NCBI RefSeq assembly: GCF_002355855.1
Contig: NZ_AP017655.1
Span: forward strand, 2,447,501 to 2,511,500
Origin: Sphingobium cloacae
GTDB lineage: Bacteria; Pseudomonadota; Alphaproteobacteria; Sphingomonadales; Sphingomonadaceae
Direction: 5' to 3'
Length of the DNA stretch: 64,000 nt
Position numbers and translations under genes: made by a program. Each line of letters starts with the position of its first letter. Within the stretch, counting starts at the first letter, position 1. The notes beneath the pieces are model-generated. The model searched no databases, was not told where the DNA came from, and was given only the letters and a program-made list of their open reading frames with translations. Of the stretch, positions 61,411-64,000 are shown piece by piece.

Positions 61411-64000
61411 TCAGGCGCGTTCCAGCGTCTTGCCGATCTCGCCCGCCGCCGCTTCCGCCAGACGGCGCTCCAGCGTTTGCAGGCGCGACTTGCTCTCGAT
61501 CTTTCCGCCCAGCAGGTCCGTGACGTAGAAGGTGTCCACCGCCCGCTCGCCATAGGTGGCGACATGGGCGCTGTGCACCGTCACCTTCGACTGGAACAGC
61601 GCGTTGGCGAGACTGAACAGCAGCGCCGGACGGTCCCGCGCGTTGATCTCGATCACGGTGAAGCGGTTCGACGCCTTGTTGTCGATCAGCACATTGGGCA
61701 CGATCTCGAAGGCGTCGGCCCGCATCCGGGGCAAAGGCCGCGCGGCCAGCTTGGTGATGAGGCGGTGGCGGTTGGCGAGCGAATCCTCGATCGCGCGCCT
61801 GATCCGTTCCAGCTGGTCGGGGCTGTGGAATGCGCCGCCCAGCGGATCCTGCACCAGGAAATTGTCGATGGCCACGCCGTCGCGCATGGTGTGGATGCGC
61901 GCGTCGATGATGTTGCCGCCCGCCAGATGGATCGCGCCCGCGACGCGGTAGAACAAGCCCGGATGATCCGTCGCATAGACCGTCACCAGCGTCGCGCCGC
62001 GCTGCGGATAATATTGCGCCGCGATGGAAAGCGGCGCGTCGCCCGCCTGCAGGATATGCTCGGCATTGTGGATCAATATGTCGAGTGGTTCGGCGATCCA
62101 GTAGGATTCGGGCAGCCGCTTCTTCAGCGCCTCGAAATCCCCGTCCGGCAGGTCGAGCGCGCTCTGCAAGGCTTCCTGCTTCGCCAGCACGCGCTCGCTG
62201 CGCCCCTTCCGCTTGTGGCCCAGGCGCAGCACTTCCTCCGCCGATTCATAAAGATCGCCCAGCAACTGCCGTTTCCAGCTGTTCCAGACCCCCGGCCCCA
62301 CCGCGCGGATGTCCACCACCGTCAGGCAGAGGAGCAGCTTCAGCCGTTCCGGGCTCTGCACGATCTCAACGAAATCGAGGATGGTCTTGTAATCGGCCAG
62401 GTCGCGCTTGAAGGCGGTGGCCGACATCAGCAGATGATAGCGCACCAGCCAGGACACGGTTTCCGTCTCCGCCGCCGTGAGGCCGAGGCGCGGGCAAAGT
62501 TCCAGCGCGATCTCCGCGCCCAGCACGCTATGATCGCCGCCGCGCCCCTTGGCGATGTCATGCAGCAGCACCGCGACATAAAGCGTCCGGCGCGAAATCA
62601 GCTTCGCCATCAGGTCGGTGGAACGCGGATGGTCGTCTTTCAACTCGCCCTTTTCGATGCGGGACAAAAGGCCGATGGCGCGGATGGTATGCTCGTCGAC
62701 CGTGTAGTGATGATACATGTCGAACTGCATCTGCGCGACGACGCGGCCGAAATCGGGAATGAAGCGGCCGAAAACCGAGGATTCGTTCATCCAGCGCAGC
62801 ACCGTTTCCGGGTCGCGCGGCGATGTCAGCACGTCGAGGAAGGCGGCATTGGCGCGCGGATCGTTGCGCACCGCCGCGTTGATCAGCACTGCGTCGCGGC
62901 TGGCGGCGCGGATCGCGCTGGGATGGATGGAAAGCCCGTTGCGGTCGGCCAGCGCGAAGATTTCGAGCAGGCGTACAGGGTCCTGCTGAAAGAAATCGTC
63001 ACTGGGAAGGGCGATCCTGCCGCGCTCCAGCACGAACCCGTCCAGCTTCTTGGGACGGCGGAAGAAAGACGGGATATAGCGCCGCCCCCTGGGCGCCATC
63101 TGGTCGTCCAGATGCGCGAGGAACACCGCCGTCAGATCGCCCACCGTCTTGGCGTTCAGGAAATAATAGCGCATGAAGCGCTCGACGCCGGAAAGGCCGG
63201 GCCGTCCGGTGAAGTGCATCCGCGTCGCGGTTTCCAGTTGCAGGTCGAAGGTCAGCCGATCCTCCGCCCGCCCCGTGATCATGTGCAGATGGCAGCGCAC
63301 GGCCCAGAGGAAATCCTCTGCCTTCTGGAACTGGCGCAATTCGCTTTGCGTCAGCAGGCCGGCATCGACCAGATCGGCGACGGACCGCACCCGGTTCACA
63401 TATTTGCCGATCCAGAACAGCGTGTGCAGGTCGCGCAGCCCGCCCTTGCCTTCCTTCACATTGGGCTCGACGACATAGCGGCTGTCGCCCATGCGCTTGT
63501 GCCGCTCCTCGCGTTCGGCGAGTTTTTCGGTGACGAAGGCGCGGGCATTGCCCTGCATCACCTCCGCGTCGAACCGCTTGGCGGTTTCCTCGTACAGCGC
63601 GCGGTCGCCCCAGATATAGCGCGATTCCAGCAGCGCGGTACGGACAGTCAGGTCGGACTTCGCCATGCGCATGGTTTCGTCGATGGAGCGGCTGCTATGC
63701 CCGACCTTCAGCCCCAGATCCCAAAGCGAATAGAGCATGGATTCGATGACCTGCTCGGTCCAGCCGGTCGGCTTCCATGGGGTGACGAAGGCGATGTCGA
63801 CATCGCTATGCGGCGCCATCTCGCCCCGGCCATAGCCGCCCACCGCGACCAGCGCGATGCGCTCGCCTGTGCTGCGATTGCTGGCCGGATAGAGATAATG
63901 GGTGGTGGAATCGTAGAGCAGCCGCAGGATCTGGTCGATCAGGAAGGCGAAGGCGGTGACAGCCTCGCGCCCGCGCGTCGGCCTGGCCTCCAGCCTGCGC
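61411..64000 (-). CDS. glnD: [Protein-PII] uridylyltransferase GlnD (partial, 5' end beyond the window)
   Basis: 863 codons are visible; the gene continues past the right edge. The nucleotidyltransferase motif is VGGYGRGEMAPHSDVDIAFV, then a linker, then the HD domain (YVAVLLHDIAKGRGGDHSVL), and two C-terminal ACT domains (ATLVTVYATDHPGLFYRVAG; FTVIEINARDRPALLFSLAN). It senses glutamine and uridylylates or deuridylylates PII proteins to control nitrogen metabolism. It is convergent with the L,D-transpeptidase gene (4-bp gap). Confidence 0.96.
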   Translation of the reverse strand, partial: RRLEARPTRGREAVTAFAFLIDQILRLLYDSTTHYLYPASNRSTGERIALVAVGGYGRGEMAPHSDVDIAFVTPWKPTGWTEQVIESMLYSLWDLGLKVGHSSRSIDETMRMAKSDLTVRTALLESRYIWGDRALYEETAKRFDAEVMQGNARAFVTEKLAEREERHKRMGDSRYVVEPNVKEGKGGLRDLHTLFWIGKYVNRVRSVADLVDAGLLTQSELRQFQKAEDFLWAVRCHLHMITGRAEDRLTFDLQLETATRMHFTGRPGLSGVERFMRYYFLNAKTVGDLTAVFLAHLDDQMAPRGRRYIPSFFRRPKKLDGFVLERGRIALPSDDFFQQDPVRLLEIFALADRNGLSIHPSAIRAASRDAVLINAAVRNDPRANAAFLDVLTSPRDPETVLRWMNESSVFGRFIPDFGRVVAQMQFDMYHHYTVDEHTIRAIGLLSRIEKGELKDDHPRSTDLMAKLISRRTLYVAVLLHDIAKGRGGDHSVLGAEIALELCPRLGLTAAETETVSWLVRYHLLMSATAFKRDLADYKTILDFVEIVQSPERLKLLLCLTVVDIRAVGPGVWNSWKRQLLGDLYESAEEVLRLGHKRKGRSERVLAKQEALQSALDLPDGDFEALKKRLPESYWIAEPLDILIHNAEHILQAGDAPLSIAAQYYPQRGATLVTVYATDHPGLFYRVAGAIHLAGGNIIDARIHTMRDGVAIDNFLVQDPLGGAFHSPDQLERIRRAIEDSLANRHRLITKLAARPLPRMRADAFEIVPNVLIDNKASNRFTVIEINARDRPALLFSLANALFQSKVTVHSAHVATYGERAVDTFYVTDLLGGKIESKSRLQTLERRLAEAAAGEIGKTLERA

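Overview
The window is high-GC alphaproteobacterial DNA, almost certainly from a sphingomonad (Sphingomonadaceae, Sphingobium/Sphingomonas-like). The assignment rests on the conserved gene order (mnmE-mnmG-rsmG-parA-parB; ppsR-maf-aroE-coaE-dnaQ facing hemE; panC facing mipZ) and on the protein families present (DUF1134, DUF1491, DUF6489, MmcB). No rRNA is present, so the genus is an inference.

Region 1 (1-8.62 kb) is an accessory island. It starts inside an IS21-family element whose istA is interrupted by a second, different IS21-family element (1522-3868, 5-bp target duplication, about 55-bp inverted ends). The outer element itself seems to sit in the istB of a third relative. After it come a phage-type DUF2280 gene, a damaged IS5-family (IS427-like) element, a HEPN-like protein gene reaching into the IS end, a small protein/retropepsin-like protease pair, and an MNT-type nucleotidyltransferase. 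The island ends at the 3' end of a tRNA-Ser(GCT) gene.

Region 2 (8.7-35.8 kb) is core chromosome: eipA-like DUF1134, dinB, msrB, a PBP1A-type synthase, an aspartyl protease, rho, terC, then mnmE, mnmG, rsmG, parA and parB. Three near-perfect parS sites lie in or beside mnmG-rsmG, two of them inside the rsmG coding sequence. A weaker fourth lies at the start of a lipoprotein gene. pepN, a four-gene Mla/MCE lipid-transport operon, a HAD phosphatase, a cystathionine gamma-synthase-like enzyme and an Lhr-type helicase follow.

Region 3 (35.7-61.4 kb) contains the likely chromosome replication origin. The gene-free stretch 45514-45799 between ppsR and hemE holds five DnaA-box-like 9-mers, four GANTC sites and an AT-rich end. 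Genes to its left run mostly leftward and genes to its right mostly rightward. Together with the parS cluster about 23 kb away and mipZ 3 kb away, this makes the window an origin/segregation/division-site domain: DnaA starts replication at oriC, ParB loads at parS, ParA moves the ParB-origin complex, MipZ positions the division plane from ParB, and FtsK completes terminus segregation. To the right are hemE, hemJ, mipZ, a DnaJ-like gene, a phosphohexomutase gene, fadL, ispG, ftsK, lolA, xth, ribA, an L,D-transpeptidase gene and a partial glnD running off the right edge.

The most interesting unexplained signal is a pair of intergenic loci (51233-51351 and 57685-57805). They share an ungapped layout: a GCAATCG start, a TTCGCA-R-TTGCGA hairpin, an identical 25-nt block with an anti-Shine-Dalgarno core, and a UUCG-capped terminator. 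This is a likely duplicated small-RNA family. Two tiny membrane-protein genes (25 and 32 codons) are also supported.
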